In this document: positions 63,682 to 64,000 of the stretch, piece by piece
Layout of the letters: every line of letters starts with the position of its first letter
Numbering within the stretch: the first letter of the stretch is position 1
Assembly: GCA_938074565.1 (NCBI GenBank)
Contig: CALJEQ010000001.1
Span: 124,001 to 188,000 of the forward strand
Origin: an uncultured Alkaliphilus sp.
GTDB taxonomy: Bacteria > Bacillota > Clostridia > Peptostreptococcales > Natronincolaceae
DNA: 64,000 nt
Direction of reading: 5' to 3'
Notes under the pieces: model-generated
What the model was told of the DNA's origin: nothing
Databases searched by the model: none
What the model saw: the letters and a program-made list of their open reading frames with translations, nothing else
Made by a program: the position numbers and the translations under genes

Positions 63682-64000
63682 TTAAAACTGTAATCGCTGT
63701 ATCTCAATATTAATTTTCATAATTTCCATGCCGATTTTAAGCAATTCCTTCTCAACCTCTTCCTTATTTAGTATGTTATTTTCCATCAATTTTTTCTGCT
63801 CCTGTTGAAGCATTTTAGCTTGATACATTAACTTAAATCTTTTTAAATTTACAATATATTTTTCTAATATTTTCGTCACATCCAAGTGTTCAATATCAGT
63901 TGTTAATATGTCTTCAATGTCTTTTTCTAAATGAGGTAAATCTTTTACTAATTGATTTTGGTCCCCAATATTATGATTTAATATATATTCAACAATCAAT
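63682..64000 (-). CDS. dnaG: DNA primase, C-terminal end (partial)
   Basis: The last 105 residues, open at the right edge. The helical sequence ending [11 protein letters not shown] resembles the helicase-binding C-terminal domain of DnaG. The identification is supported by rpoD starting 19 bases after its stop, as in the rpsU/dnaG/rpoD macromolecular synthesis operon. Confidence 0.85.
   Translation of the reverse strand, partial: LIVEYILNHNIGDQNQLVKDLPHLEKDIEDILTTDIEHLDVTKILEKYIVNLKRFKLMYQAKMLQQEQKKLMENNILNKEEVEKELLKIGMEIMKINIEIQRLQF

Noticed and set aside
1-64000. CRISPR array or tRNA genes
   Set aside because: No series of evenly spaced direct repeats and no tRNA-like cloverleaf was noticed on either strand by reading; a computational scan was not possible.

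Overview
The window is strongly AT-rich, densely coded DNA from an anaerobic, endospore-forming Firmicute of the class Clostridia. The evidence is a spoIVFA-spoIVFB pair, Prp protease beside an L27 with the Firmicute N-terminal extension, minCDE, the linked radical SAM pair upstream of rng, a class A RNase P RNA, strong Gram-positive ribosome binding sites with many TTG/GTG starts, and a lipoprotein pentaheme nitrite reductase. The general look is Alkaliphilus/Natronincola-like, but no species can be named from sequence reading alone.

Layout. 1-3960: the extreme start of a probable fapR with its own operator, then rpmF, yceD and ackA (all minus) and a plus-strand tmcAL. 4030-13572: a ten-gene minus-strand operon for a Tad/Flp-type pilus or secretion machine. 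It has four small pilin-like membrane proteins, TadC, TadB, the TadA ATPase, a TadZ-like ATPase with a degenerate P-loop, a CpaB-like protein and, first in the operon, a membrane-anchored Ser/Thr kinase fused to a second ParA/TadZ-like ATPase. Two sequences matching the Spo0A box lie upstream. 14047-17100: small membrane or secreted proteins of unknown function in loose AT-rich DNA. 17598-24865: an island with defence character, holding a DNA2/NAM7-type helicase fused to a PD-(D/E)XK-like nuclease, a decayed RAYT-type transposase with REP-like remnants, an OLD-family ATPase/TOPRIM nuclease, and a SIR2 / TIR-like / HEPN three-part protein.

25231-34504: core genes on the minus strand: minCDE, mgsA, spoIVFAB, two radical SAM-linked proteins, rng, then rplU-prp-rpmA behind an L21 leader. 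34747-36668: a group IIC intron with its reverse transcriptase, inserted directly behind the terminator of an unlisted 56-codon gene. 36966-38136: hpt and a PduO-type cobalamin adenosyltransferase. 38459-50174: two complete oligopeptide/dipeptide ABC transporter operons, each in the order binding protein, two permeases, two ATPases; the second has a CodY-like box on its promoter. 50492-56911: a degenerate M28-peptidase-like membrane lipoprotein, a small lipoprotein, and an nrfA-resB-resC group (nitrite reductase plus system II cytochrome c maturation). 57087-59337: an orphan amine oxidase and a small protein on the plus strand. 59404-64000: rnpB, an RNase H-like protein, nif3/yqfO and trmK, a small plus-strand protein, and rpoD with the end of dnaG.

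The strongest candidates for something new are the kinase-ATPase fusion heading the Tad operon and the SIR2/TIR-like/HEPN protein within the island. These functional readings are inferred from motifs; no database search was possible.
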